From positions 248,001 through 312,000 of the forward strand of contig NZ_CP019431.1 in NCBI RefSeq assembly GCF_009866765.1: DNA of 64,000 nt, written 5' to 3'. Below, piece after piece: positions 56,679 to 64,000 of this stretch. Under the pieces are notes generated by a model that made no database searches, was not told the DNA's origin, and saw only the letters and a program-made list of their open reading frames with translations. How positions within the stretch are numbered: position 1 is the stretch's first letter; each line of letters opens with the position of its first letter. The DNA comes from Pseudomonas sp. S35 (GTDB taxonomy: Bacteria; Pseudomonadota; Gammaproteobacteria; Pseudomonadales; Pseudomonadaceae). Made by a program: the position numbers and the translations under genes.

Positions 56679-56894
56679 ATGAACGCCGATATCAACCCGA
56701 TCCACACGCGCACCTTCCACCCTTTACGGGTTAACAACGACACGATTCATGCGCTGGGGCACTGGTTGAAGGAACACGGCTCGCGGCAGGCCCGGCAGCA
56801 GCCAGATCTGCGCAGCGTGATGAAGGAACGTTACCCGGTGGGGTTGTTCAGTGAGGATGAACTGCACGCCCTGTGTGAGTTGATGTGTAGCTGA
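56679..56894 (+). CDS. Small uncharacterised protein (71 residues)
   Basis: A 71-residue protein (MNADINPIHTRTFHPLRVNN) with a GGAG ribosome site about 11 bases upstream. It has no signal peptide or membrane segment. Charged C-terminal half (KERYPVGLFSEDELHALCELMCS) with two cysteines near the end. I recognise no family; the ribosome site and residue composition support a real gene. It is convergent with the TonB receptor across a large inverted repeat. Confidence 0.6.
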   Translation: MNADINPIHTRTFHPLRVNNDTIHALGHWLKEHGSRQARQQPDLRSVMKERYPVGLFSEDELHALCELMCS

Positions 56895-56930
56895 AGCGCA
56901 GATACCGCCTTATCCAGCACCACACAACCC

Positions 56931-57036
56931 CCCGTAGCAGCTGCCGAGCGCAAGCGACGCTGCGTCGGCCGCGCCTCGAGCTTGAATCGGCAGTGCGCCT
57001 GACGCAGCGTCGCTTGCGCTCGACAGCTGCTACGGG
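56931..57036. repeat. Large inverted repeat with 36-base arms
   Basis: Bases 56931-56966 and 57001-57036 are reverse complements with one mismatch; arms start cccgtagcagctgccgagcg and end cgctcgacagctgctacggg. This is a different repeat family from the gtgggaggg elements. It fills the convergent gap between the small gene and the TonB receptor, and could form a long hairpin that ends both transcripts. Confidence 0.9.
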
Positions 57037-57048
57037 GTTGCGTGATAA

Positions 57049-59118
57049 CTAGAAACTGTAAGTGCCCGTCACCACCAGGTTACGCGGCTCCCCCGGTTGA
57101 ATCTGCGCCACGCTGGTTGCCGATTCGTAGTAAGTCTTATCGGCGATGTTGTTCAGCGCCGCGCGCACATCCCATTCCTTGTGACGGAACCCGACCAGCG
57201 CATCCCAACTGCCATAACCCGGCAGGACCACGGTGTTGAGGTTGTCGGCATAACGATCGCCCACCAGTGTCAGGCCGGTTTCTGCGTACCAGCCCATTTG
57301 CGGTTTCCAGGTGATAAACAGGCTGGCGTTGCGCTTGGCCACGTCGCTGACGCGCTTGCCTTCAAAGCCGTTGTTGTCTTTCTCGACCGTTGCGTCCTGC
57401 AGGCCTACGCCGCCGCGCACATACCAGTTGCCGACGATCTTGCCGGTGGCCGTCAGCTCTACGCCACGCGAGCGTTGCAGGCCGCTGAGCAGGGTGATGG
57501 TGCGGTCCAGCGGGTCGGCGGTGCGACGGTTGTAGAGTTCCAGTTCGTACAGCGCCAGGGTGGTGCTCAGGCGTTCGTCGAGCCAGTCGCTTTTTACGCC
57601 GATTTCTTTCTGCTTGGTCAGCTCGGGGCTCAGCTCGTTGACGCTGCCGGCGGCGTTCGGGGTGATGCCGATCAGGCCGCCACCCGCCGGGGAAAAGGTC
57701 TTGCTCCACGAGGCGTAGAACGAGTGGTGCTCCAGGGGCGTCCACACCAGGCCAAAACGTGGGCTGGCCTTGCGGCTGTCGACCTCCTGCTGCACGTTGA
57801 GCACCTTGTTTTTGGTGCTCACTTCAAATACGTCGTACCGCACGCCGGCCAGTACCTGCCATTGATCATTCAGGCGCAGTTGGTCCTGGACGTAAATGGC
57901 GCGGCTTTCGACTTCGGTGTGGTTGTTGCTCGACACGCTCATGCGTCCGGTGTGGCTCAGATGACGATTCGGCTGGTTGAGGTCAAGCGCCGGTACGCTC
58001 AGGCCAGCACTGTACAGCTTCGGGTCGCGACGTTGACTGCCCAGCTCAACGCCGGTGAGCAGGCGATGTTCCAGGCCGTAGGTGCTGAAGCTACCTTCGA
58101 GCTCAACGTTGTTGAAAATGTTGAGGGTGGTCAGGTCCTGTTGCCAGCGTTGGCGCGTCACGCGGTTGTTCACCCGGTTGTAGCCGGTTTGGTAGGTGTT
58201 GTCGAAATCGCTGTCGAGCTTGAACACGCCGAGGGTCTGGCGCAGTTGCCAGTTGTCGTTGAGTTCGTAGGCCAGCTTGGAGCGCAGTGACTGGGTTTTG
58301 TCGTCGATATAGTCGCGACTGTCGCCATAGGTAGTGCTGCGGCTCACGTCCGCCGGGCGCCCGTTGACGCCGGGGACGCCACGATCCGGCGTGCGGTTGT
58401 AGCGGCTGTATTCGTATTGCACCAGCCAGTTCAGGTCAGGCGTGAGCTGCCAGCTCATGGACGGCGCAAACAGTTGGCGACTGCCGCTGACATCGTCGCG
58501 AAAGCTGTTGTTGTCCTGGTTGCCCATGTTCAGGCGCAGGCTGATGTTATCGGTGGGGTCGGTGCTCAGGTCGGCATACAGGCTGCGCATATCGTTGCTG
58601 CCGCCCTGGGCCTCGATGCTCGACTTATGCCCGGCCGTGGGCAGCTTGCTTACGCGGTTGACGATCCCTCCCTGACCGCCTCGCCCGTAAAGTACGGCTG
58701 CCGGGCCTTTGAGCACTTCAATGCGCTCGATGTTATGCAGGTCGCGCACGTACTGGCTGTCGTCGCGAATGCCGTCCAGGTAGAAGTCATTGCTCGCGTC
58801 GAAACCACGGATACGCAAACTGTCGAAGCGCGTATCGGCGCCGCTGCTGACGTTGGGGATGCCGCTCAAGGCCTGGCCCAGATCGTTGGTGCCGTAGGAC
58901 CGCAGGCTTTCGGTCTTCACCGAGTCGATGGCCTGGGGTACATATCGCACCGGCGTGGCGGTGCGGGTGGCGGTGCTGGTTTCCTTGATGCGCGGGTCGT
59001 CTTCGTCCGCTTCGGCGCTGATCGAGGTTTCGGGCAAGGTGGTGGCCGCACAGGCAAAACCGGCAGACAGCAGAACAGAGAGCCCAAGGGTCATGGGCGT
59101 CAGGCGAGGGGCAGGCAT
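57049..59118 (-). CDS. TonB-dependent siderophore receptor
   Basis: A 689-residue outer-membrane receptor. A signal peptide spans ~1-24 (SAGFACA). The plug domain carries SLRSYGTNDLGQALSGIPNVSSG and VLKGPAAVLYGRGGQGGIVNRVSKLP. A 22-strand barrel follows, ending in phenylalanine (NLVVTGTYSF). There is no N-terminal signalling domain, so it is not a FecA/FpvA-type transducer. The ligand cannot be read; the plug resembles ferric-catecholate or hydroxamate receptors. The start at 59118 is chosen for the signal peptide; no strong ribosome site is seen. Confidence 0.9.
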   Translation of the reverse strand: MPAPRLTPMTLGLSVLLSAGFACAATTLPETSISAEADEDDPRIKETSTATRTATPVRYVPQAIDSVKTESLRSYGTNDLGQALSGIPNVSSGADTRFDSLRIRGFDASNDFYLDGIRDDSQYVRDLHNIERIEVLKGPAAVLYGRGGQGGIVNRVSKLPTAGHKSSIEAQGGSNDMRSLYADLSTDPTDNISLRLNMGNQDNNSFRDDVSGSRQLFAPSMSWQLTPDLNWLVQYEYSRYNRTPDRGVPGVNGRPADVSRSTTYGDSRDYIDDKTQSLRSKLAYELNDNWQLRQTLGVFKLDSDFDNTYQTGYNRVNNRVTRQRWQQDLTTLNIFNNVELEGSFSTYGLEHRLLTGVELGSQRRDPKLYSAGLSVPALDLNQPNRHLSHTGRMSVSSNNHTEVESRAIYVQDQLRLNDQWQVLAGVRYDVFEVSTKNKVLNVQQEVDSRKASPRFGLVWTPLEHHSFYASWSKTFSPAGGGLIGITPNAAGSVNELSPELTKQKEIGVKSDWLDERLSTTLALYELELYNRRTADPLDRTITLLSGLQRSRGVELTATGKIVGNWYVRGGVGLQDATVEKDNNGFEGKRVSDVAKRNASLFITWKPQMGWYAETGLTLVGDRYADNLNTVVLPGYGSWDALVGFRHKEWDVRAALNNIADKTYYESATSVAQIQPGEPRNLVVTGTYSF

Positions 59119-59145
59119 GGGGAAATGTATCCAAAGTGTTTGGGA

Positions 59146-59185
59146 GGAAAAGCACGTTAATGTTAATGCTTTGCATTTGCGCGCG
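59146..59185 (-). promoter_or_regulatory. Possible weak Fur-type site upstream of the TonB receptor
   Basis: An AT-rich stretch with aatgctttgcatt (inverted repeat aatgc/gcatt) and ttaatgttaatg lies 30-65 bases before the receptor start. It has the repeated-hexamer look of degenerate Fur boxes, but matches the consensus poorly. Confidence 0.25.
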
Positions 59186-59328
59186 TTATCCATTACCAAA
59201 CGTATCGACTTTGAAATATGTTACAGGATATGTTTTCGGGGTCGGTTGAGGCGGATTAATGTCGCTTTCAGAAATGTCCTATGCCTTCGCTTAGAACAAT
59301 TACGCCTAAATACAGACGATTCGCGAAA

Positions 59329-59358
59329 TTGACACATAGTTCAACGCACGACTAGGAT
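59329..59358 (+). promoter_or_regulatory. Sigma-70-type promoter in the TonB-receptor / oprD gap
   Basis: TTGACA (59329-59334), an 18-base spacer and TAGGAT (59353-59358) form a good consensus promoter pointing rightwards. Predicted transcription start is near 59365. Confidence 0.65.
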
Positions 59359-59364
59359 TGCGCC

Positions 59365-59446
59365 CAACGCCTGTGGCTAACAGCCATGACTCATCCAATA
59401 AGAAAAGGCCCGCGGCCTGTTCAGTCGTCCGCGGGCCTTCTTTTTT
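59365..59446 (+). ncRNA. Candidate small RNA or attenuated leader before the porin gene
   Basis: Between the promoter at 59329-59358 and the terminator at 59405-59446 lies room for an RNA of ~80 nt with no credible reading frame. It has a small 5' hairpin (tggct..agcca) and an unpaired A-rich stretch (ccaataagaaaa) before the terminator stem. It could be a free small RNA or a leader whose terminator attenuates the oprD-family gene 80 bases on. No known family was recognised. Confidence 0.5.
59405..59446 (+). terminator. Strong Rho-independent terminator upstream of the oprD-family gene
   Basis: Perfect 11-base stem aaggcccgcgg (59405-59415) / ccgcgggcctt (59429-59439), 13-base loop, then C and six T. 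It points towards the porin gene although no plus-strand protein gene ends here. Confidence 0.88.
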
Positions 59447-59525
59447 GGAATAAGCAGACACCAGAAAGCGACATGGAGCCTGGTGTCACAGCGCGTACTC
59501 AACCAGAAATAAGGAATACAAGAAA

Positions 59526-60821
59526 ATGTTGAAGCAACGGATGAGTCTGATCGCTCTGGGGATTTTGAGCGCATCGGCAGCAATGGCAAACGACCAGGAG
59601 CAATCCAAGGGTTTCGTTGAAGATAGCCACTTGAATATTGCGGCACGTAACGCTTACATCAGCCGCGACTACAAAAACCATAACCAGGACAAAGCTGAAT
59701 GGGGCCAAGGCTTCATCGGTAAGTTCGAGTCCGGCTTCACCCAAGGCACCGTCGGTGTGGGTGTGGACGTGCTGGGCCAATACGCTATCCGTCTGGACGG
59801 TGGTAAAGGTCGCAGTGGCGGTGGCGGTATCGACTTCTTCAAGAAAGGCGACAGCGGTTCGGCAGCCAACGACCTGGCCAAAGGTGGCGCAGCCGTCAAG
59901 GCGCGTATCTCCAACACCGTACTCAAATACGGTCAGCAACTGCCAGCCGTGCCAGTCCTGAGCTACGACAGCGGCCGTCTGCTGGCGGAAACCTACGAGG
60001 GTACCTCGATTGTTTCCAAGGAGATCGCAGGCCTGCAATTGGACGCGGGTCACTTCACCAAGCAGGGCCGCAAGAGCGCTGAAGGCAGCGACAGCGGCGA
60101 CCTGAAGAGCATCAACTACCTCGGCGGTAGCTACAAATTCACCGAAAGCCTGTCCGCTGCGCTGTACGCATCCGACATGCAGGACGTGCTGAAGAAGCAA
60201 TACGTCAACGTGAACTACGTACTGGCCCTGCCAGAAAAACAATCGTTGACCTTTGACTTCAACGGCTACAAAACCAAGCTGGACAAGAGCTTCGCCCAGC
60301 TGACCCAGGGTGATGAAGACGCCCGCGACAACAAAATCTGGAGCCTGGGCGCTACATGGGCCGTTGGCCCGCACAGCTTCACCGTCGCTCACCAGCGCAG
60401 CACCGGTGACACCGGCTACCTGTACAGCGGCTACCACCAGAACAACAAGAACAGCGGGATCGGCGACGGTGGTAACACTATCCTGCTGGCCAACTCCTAC
60501 TGGTCTGACTTCAACGGCAAGGACGAGCGCTCCTGGCAAGTGGGCTACGGCCTGGACTTCAGCGCCTTCGGCGTACCTGGCTTGAGCTACAACGTTGCAT
60601 ACGTACGTGGTACCAACATTGACGATGGTTCCAACCGCGGCAATGGTACAGAGCGTGAAATCTTCAACCAGTTCAAATACGTCGTTCAGAGCGGCCCGGC
60701 CAAAGACCTGAGCCTGCGTGCTCGCGCCTCGTGGTTGCGCGTTTCCGACAACGCCAGCAACTACAACATTGGCGGTAACGAACTGCGTCTGTTCGCCGAC
60801 TACCCGATCAATGTTTTCTAA
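59526..60821 (+). CDS. OprD-family outer-membrane porin
   Basis: A 431-residue OprD/Occ-family substrate-specific porin. The signal peptide is about residues 1-21 (ending AAMA). The mature protein starts GFVEDSHLNIAARNAYISRDY, the family hallmark, followed by WGQGFIGKFESGFTQGTVGVGVD. Later strands include LGATWAVGPHSFTVAHQRSTGDTGYLYSGY and the end LRLFADYPINVF. Such porins admit amino acids or small carboxylates; which one cannot be told from sequence alone (OprE/OprQ-like branch is possible). Flanked by terminators on both sides. Confidence 0.93.
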   Translation: MLKQRMSLIALGILSASAAMANDQEQSKGFVEDSHLNIAARNAYISRDYKNHNQDKAEWGQGFIGKFESGFTQGTVGVGVDVLGQYAIRLDGGKGRSGGGGIDFFKKGDSGSAANDLAKGGAAVKARISNTVLKYGQQLPAVPVLSYDSGRLLAETYEGTSIVSKEIAGLQLDAGHFTKQGRKSAEGSDSGDLKSINYLGGSYKFTESLSAALYASDMQDVLKKQYVNVNYVLALPEKQSLTFDFNGYKTKLDKSFAQLTQGDEDARDNKIWSLGATWAVGPHSFTVAHQRSTGDTGYLYSGYHQNNKNSGIGDGGNTILLANSYWSDFNGKDERSWQVGYGLDFSAFGVPGLSYNVAYVRGTNIDDGSNRGNGTEREIFNQFKYVVQSGPAKDLSLRARASWLRVSDNASNYNIGGNELRLFADYPINVF

Positions 60822-60853
60822 GTGATCGCACGTCGCGCCTGATGCCAGGCGAT

Positions 60854-60883
60854 AAAAAACCCCGACTGGTTCGGGGTTTTTTT
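60854..60883. terminator. Terminator shared by the porin and M48 peptidase genes
   Basis: Perfect 12-base stem (aaaaaaccccga / tcggggtttttt) with loop ctggt. A/T tracts on both sides allow it to act in both directions in this convergent gap. Confidence 0.92.
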
Positions 60884-60894
60884 ATGGGCGCCGA

Positions 60895-63024
60895 TCAGTC
60901 CTCGCGGTTCTGCAAAATCTTGCGTGCCAGCGCTGCATTTTTGTAGTCGAGCATCAAGGACAGCCCCTCATAGGGCTCGATTTTTTTATTGTCGATACAC
61001 AGTTGTGCCATGAGCAGCAGCACCTGGCGTTTCTTCTTGTTGACCCGCACGCCGGGTACGCCGAACGCCGTTTTGCGCATTGCAGGTAATGGCGCCTCGG
61101 GCGTCAGTTGAACGGTGACCCAGATGCCCTGCACGAATTGCAGGGTGATCTCTTCTATATGTTCGATGGGCAACGGTTGCGCCAGGTTATTGAACACAAA
61201 ATGCTCCGGCGTCAGGCGCAACGCGGTCTGCGGCGCGCGCTTGAATCGACGGATGCCCAGCCACAGAAGCCCCAGCCCGATGACACCCAGGCACGCGCCT
61301 GCGCCGAATGCCGACAGCGGCGTGCCTTTCAAGCGCTCCGGGGCGAGCAAAACCCGGCTCAGGATAAACAGCCCACCCAGCACAAAGGGCAGCCCCGACA
61401 GTGCCATCAACGCGCCGCGCCATGCGCTGCCTTCATGCAATGCACGCTCGCCCTCGGCCGACGCGGCCAGGGTTTCCAGCAGGTGGGTGTGTGCGGTGTT
61501 TTCCGACACGGCCACTTCCATCACATCGCCAGTCAGTTGCTCGCGCAGTGCCTGTGGTGCGCTGAAGCAGGCATCGAGCTGCGCATTCGCCGCGTCGCTC
61601 TCCACTGCACGGGTGGCGCTGTGCAGGGCATCGTCCAGCGACACGTTCAGCGCCTGTAGGCGTTCGCCATTGGACGGGTGGGAATCGGTCGGGTGCGGTT
61701 GATGAATCGCCAAGGCTTCGGGCGGCAATTCCAATGGGCACTCACGCAAGGTGTTGAACACAGCGTCGGGCAGATCTGCAGTCGACCCTGCATCACACAA
61801 CGCCAGCAACGAGTCCTCAACGTGCGGCTGCAACACCGATACCCGCAACAACGCCGAGGCCGCTGGTACACGGCCTACCAGCCGCGCACCGGCAGCATCC
61901 GCCAGCAATTCGCGCTCACGGCTCCAGTGGTTCACCGCGCCATCAAAGCGCTGCATGAAAAACACACCGAACATGAACGACGGCCGCATCAGCCGCCCCT
62001 GGATAAAATCGCTGGCCAGCATCGTGTTCAACAGCGCCTCCAGGCTGCGATTGACCCCCTCGTAGATCGGCAAAAAGCGCAGGCTGTAGTCCGTGTCCTG
62101 CCCTGCAAAATGCGCCAGCTCATGGCCGATCACCGCGCCGACTTCCTCGTGGCTCAACAGGCCCAGGTACAACAGCGGCACATGCAAAGTGCGCCCGTGC
62201 AGCGCCGTGTTTGCCGGCTGCACAGTGGCCGCGCTGGACGTCACATAAAAGCCTTGGGCCAGGCTCACCACAATGTGGTCCGGCGGCAGCGCGCCGAGTT
62301 TGCCCGCCAGTTCATCCACATGGCGCCACAACCCCGGCGCCTGCTCCGGCGTCACCGCCTGCCCAAACATTTCAAGCGGCTCGGGCGTGAACATCCCCAG
62401 CATATGACGCAACTGTTTAAGCAACTGCCAGATCGAATACAGGCAAAACGCCGCAATCACCCCCAGCACCGCCATCAGCTTGACCTCGCCACTGCCCAAC
62501 CGGCCGATATGCCACAGCGCCAGGCCTTCATAGCTCAACGCCAACGCGACCGCCGCTGCCATTGCCACCACATGGCTCACCAGCACGTAAGGCAACAAAC
62601 GGCTGCCCAGGGCGAACGCGTGCAACAACTTTTCCCGCGACTGCTGCGCGCGGCGCCCTGCCCAGTGCGTGCCCGCCAGCGCGGCCACGCCGATCAATGC
62701 CGCCAACAGACCCAGGCCGATGACCCACGGTGCTAGGGCACGCATCACACGGTTTACACGGTGGGCGGTGGGCAGCTCGGATTCGATTTTTTCCAGGCGG
62801 GAGAGGGCGAGTTGCACACTGATATTTTCATCGACCAGGTCGACGATAGCTGCCGGGTCTTTGGCTGCCAGGGCTTGGAGTTGCTGTTTAGCGATGCCCA
62901 CGGTGATGTGGTAATCGATCATGGTGGTGGTGGTTTCATCAGCACGCTGACGCTCCCAGCCACCGAGAGCGGCCAGCAGCAGCGGGAAAACGATAAGGAG
63001 GAATATCAGCTTCAGGGCGTTCAT
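60895..63024 (-). CDS. Membrane-bound M48-family zinc metallopeptidase
   Basis: A 709-residue membrane peptidase. Hydrophobic segments lie at about 3-21, 100-118, 145-165 and 185-200. The HEXXH zinc motif is HELAH at 301-305 (VGAVIGHELAHFAGQD), with the third ligand region SRERELLADAAGARL. Two further hydrophobic segments lie near 530-590, followed by a soluble C-terminal domain of ~110 residues. The start at 63024 (MNALKLIFLLIVFP) has GGACTCC-type weak spacing but begins at the first membrane helix. Larger than HtpX; envelope quality control is plausible, substrate unknown. Confidence 0.88.
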   Translation of the reverse strand: MNALKLIFLLIVFPLLLAALGGWERQRADETTTTMIDYHITVGIAKQQLQALAAKDPAAIVDLVDENISVQLALSRLEKIESELPTAHRVNRVMRALAPWVIGLGLLAALIGVAALAGTHWAGRRAQQSREKLLHAFALGSRLLPYVLVSHVVAMAAAVALALSYEGLALWHIGRLGSGEVKLMAVLGVIAAFCLYSIWQLLKQLRHMLGMFTPEPLEMFGQAVTPEQAPGLWRHVDELAGKLGALPPDHIVVSLAQGFYVTSSAATVQPANTALHGRTLHVPLLYLGLLSHEEVGAVIGHELAHFAGQDTDYSLRFLPIYEGVNRSLEALLNTMLASDFIQGRLMRPSFMFGVFFMQRFDGAVNHWSRERELLADAAGARLVGRVPAASALLRVSVLQPHVEDSLLALCDAGSTADLPDAVFNTLRECPLELPPEALAIHQPHPTDSHPSNGERLQALNVSLDDALHSATRAVESDAANAQLDACFSAPQALREQLTGDVMEVAVSENTAHTHLLETLAASAEGERALHEGSAWRGALMALSGLPFVLGGLFILSRVLLAPERLKGTPLSAFGAGACLGVIGLGLLWLGIRRFKRAPQTALRLTPEHFVFNNLAQPLPIEHIEEITLQFVQGIWVTVQLTPEAPLPAMRKTAFGVPGVRVNKKKRQVLLLMAQLCIDNKKIEPYEGLSLMLDYKNAALARKILQNRED

Positions 63025-63116
63025 GGGAGTCCGTTCACGACGCGGAGGGTATTCAGGTTTATACCGAAAAAAGCGCCCCTGGGTATCTACACCACTCTCA
63101 AATGCGGGCACACCAC

Positions 63117-63162
63117 TCTGTGGTGAGCGGGCTTGCCCCGCGCCGGGCTGCGCAGCAGCCCC
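63117..63162. repeat. Repeat of a further Pseudomonas intergenic family
   Basis: The sequence tgtggtgagcgggcttgccc followed by cgcgccgggctgcgcagcagcccc contains two nested palindromes (gcgggc/gcccgc-like and gggctgcgcagcagcccc). It resembles short GC-rich repeats often seen between Pseudomonas genes. It lies between the M48 gene and the small DUF3077-type gene; nothing else is seen in this 205-base gap. Confidence 0.55.
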
Positions 63163-63229
63163 AATAAAGACACTGAGATTTTTCTGTTAAAACTAAGCGC
63201 CTGGTTTTGGGGCCGCTTCACAGCCCTAC

Positions 63230-63514
63230 TTACAGCACGGTATTCCCAGGCGACTCCAACACCTTCACCACATCATCAATCACCGCCTTGCTCATCTCCT
63301 GCAAATAATGCGACGCCCAGGCATAACGGTCCGTCTCCTTCGTCATCGCCGCATCTTCGGCGAGCAGCTTGGCAACGTGTGGCAAATCGCAAACGTGGTG
63401 CAACGCTTCATGCAGGGAAACACCGCTGTTGACGCGCAACAGAGGTTGGCCGGAGTGAAAGGAGAAGGGGGTGACGCCGAGGGTGGTTAACGCGGACGGA
63501 GGTGTAGCGTTCAT
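63230..63514 (-). CDS. DUF3077-type small Pseudomonas protein
   Basis: A 94-residue protein with GGGAG 8 bases before the ATG. Layout: a short beta-prone N-terminus (FSFHSGQPLLRVNSGVSLHEALHHVCDL), then helices ending DRYAWASHYLQEMSKAVIDDVVKVLE. The pattern, with an alanine/leucine helix followed by AxxYLxEMxKA, fits the DUF3077 family that is common in multiple copies in Pseudomonas genomes. Function unknown. Confidence 0.8.
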   Translation of the reverse strand: MNATPPSALTTLGVTPFSFHSGQPLLRVNSGVSLHEALHHVCDLPHVAKLLAEDAAMTKETDRYAWASHYLQEMSKAVIDDVVKVLESPGNTVL

Positions 63515-63685
63515 TGGTAAAACTCCCGTATTGAGTGAGAGCTACCACGTTTGCTATCGGGGCGAACACGAATCGTATGGAGAAACCGCCGCAATTCTAG
63601 AGGCGGCGACTGAGATTGGAACGCAGCTTACCAAGCCTCAGTTGAAGGGTTGGCAGCGCCTGAAGAGGGGGTTCAAATATTGAGT

Positions 63686-63812
63686 GTGGACGTTTTGTGG
63701 ACGTTTTGACGAAAGCCGCTATTCAAATCTCCAGCTTTTTCCAAACCCAAGAAACCACAAAGCCCCGCATTGCGGGGCTTTGAGAGATGGTGCGGCACCA
63801 GGAGTCGAATAG
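63686..63812. other. Candidate integration boundary: tandem repeat, hairpin and tRNA-3'-end-like sequence
   Basis: An exact tandem repeat gtggacgtttt occurs twice (63686-63696, 63697-63707). A hairpin agccccgca/tgcggggct follows (63759-63781). Bases 63788-63809 then read tggtgcggcaccaggagtcg + aa, the reverse complement of a tRNA T-arm plus acceptor end (TTCGACT loop, terminal CCA) but about one base short and without the rest of a tRNA. Such partial tRNA ends are typical att sites of integrated elements. The sequence composition changes right after it. Confidence 0.5.
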
Positions 63813-64000
63813 CATCCTAATACTATGAAAGTACAAGATTTTTTTTAGAAAAATATAGTTGCTACCTCTAAAAATACCCTTCTGTAATGATAGCTATTTT
63901 TAGTGAGTGAAAATATTTTTGTTTAGGGAAGAGTGGTTAATGAATGGAAACGTAGTTCTTTAGTGAATGTATCGATCAGCTTTCTATAGATGCAGATTTT
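63813..64000. other. AT-rich segment at the right edge
   Basis: The last ~190 bases are far more AT-rich than the rest of the window and carry several stops in all frames. A reading frame from ATG 63967 is open to the edge but only 11 codons are visible, so no gene is called. The change in composition suggests acquired DNA continuing beyond the window. In the 486 bases after 63514, no other gene could be supported. Confidence 0.5.

Noticed and set aside
63471..63683. 70-codon plus-strand frame near the right edge
   Set aside because: It begins inside the DUF3077-type gene on the other strand and has no ribosome site. The part after 63520 reads moderately protein-like, so a short remnant cannot be fully excluded.
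63788..63812. A complete tRNA gene on the minus strand
   Set aside because: Only the T-arm and acceptor end can be matched; no anticodon arm, D-arm or 5' acceptor strand follows, and the acceptor is about one base short.
1..64000. CRISPR arrays, insertion sequences, rRNA operons
   Set aside because: No regularly spaced direct repeats, no transposase-like protein and no rRNA-like stretch were seen; the repeats present are scattered palindromes.

Overview
This window is chromosomal DNA of a Pseudomonas, almost certainly of the P. fluorescens group. The evidence is the high GC content, the nearly continuous coding, the OprD-family porin, the HslR/HslO/PckA/AmgRS/Tex and Rml/DctBD neighbourhoods, and many copies of the short GC-rich palindromes (gtgggaggggg...ccccctcccac) typical of that group. 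It contains about 54 protein genes. I see no rRNA, no complete tRNA, no insertion sequence and no CRISPR array. The organism call is inference from gene content; no marker gene was compared.

Region 1 (1-20.8 kb) is a sulfur-acquisition block. On the minus strand, two paralogous SfnB/DszC-type flavin oxidoreductases, an LLM-class monooxygenase and a MetQ-MetN-MetI importer (MetI cut by the window edge) form one apparent operon. Next come an orphan secreted-looking or beta-rich protein, the TcyJ-TcyL-TcyN cystine importer, D-cysteine desulfhydrase (DcyD), serine O-acetyltransferase (EpsC), a BCCT betaine/choline-type carrier behind a perfect TetR-type operator, an aldo/keto reductase (MgrA), the taurine operon tauABCD and glutamate-cysteine ligase (GshA). 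Together these could import organosulfur compounds, cystine and taurine, release sulfite or sulfide, supply O-acetylserine and make glutathione.

Region 2 (20.9-32 kb) is conserved core: a PaaI-type thioesterase, Tex, the AmgR/AmgS (OmpR/EnvZ) two-component pair, RimB-RimK ribosome modification, HslR, a PAP2 phosphatase, HslO (Hsp33) and PckA. With YrfG and NudE further right, it preserves much of the nudE-yrfG-hslR-hslO-pck-envZ-ompR-tex neighbourhood known from enterobacteria.

Region 3 (32-45.5 kb) mixes core and accessory genes: a small coupled operon ending in a DUF1493-like membrane protein beside decayed reading frames, a YfaP-like TPR protein, RecQ, a 4HBT thioesterase, a glycine-zipper protein, a YdeP-type molybdoenzyme with FdhD, a LysR regulator, the BON-LysM protein Kbp, YrfG, NudE and CysQ.

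Region 4 (45-56.5 kb) holds a YiiD-type thioesterase, DctD/DctB, the dTDP-rhamnose genes in the order rmlB-rmlA-rmlC-rmlD, a three-domain kinase/M23-like/aminotransferase fusion, and agmatine deiminase.

Region 5 (56.6-64 kb) carries a small unknown protein, a TonB-dependent siderophore receptor, a promoter-terminator unit that looks like a small RNA or leader in front of an OprD-type porin, a membrane M48 peptidase and a DUF3077-type small protein. The last 200 bases turn sharply AT-rich just after a tRNA-3'-end-like sequence, which looks like the edge of an integrated element.

Repeats of the REP/REPIN class lie in seven of the nine convergent gene gaps and probably act as terminators or boundary elements.
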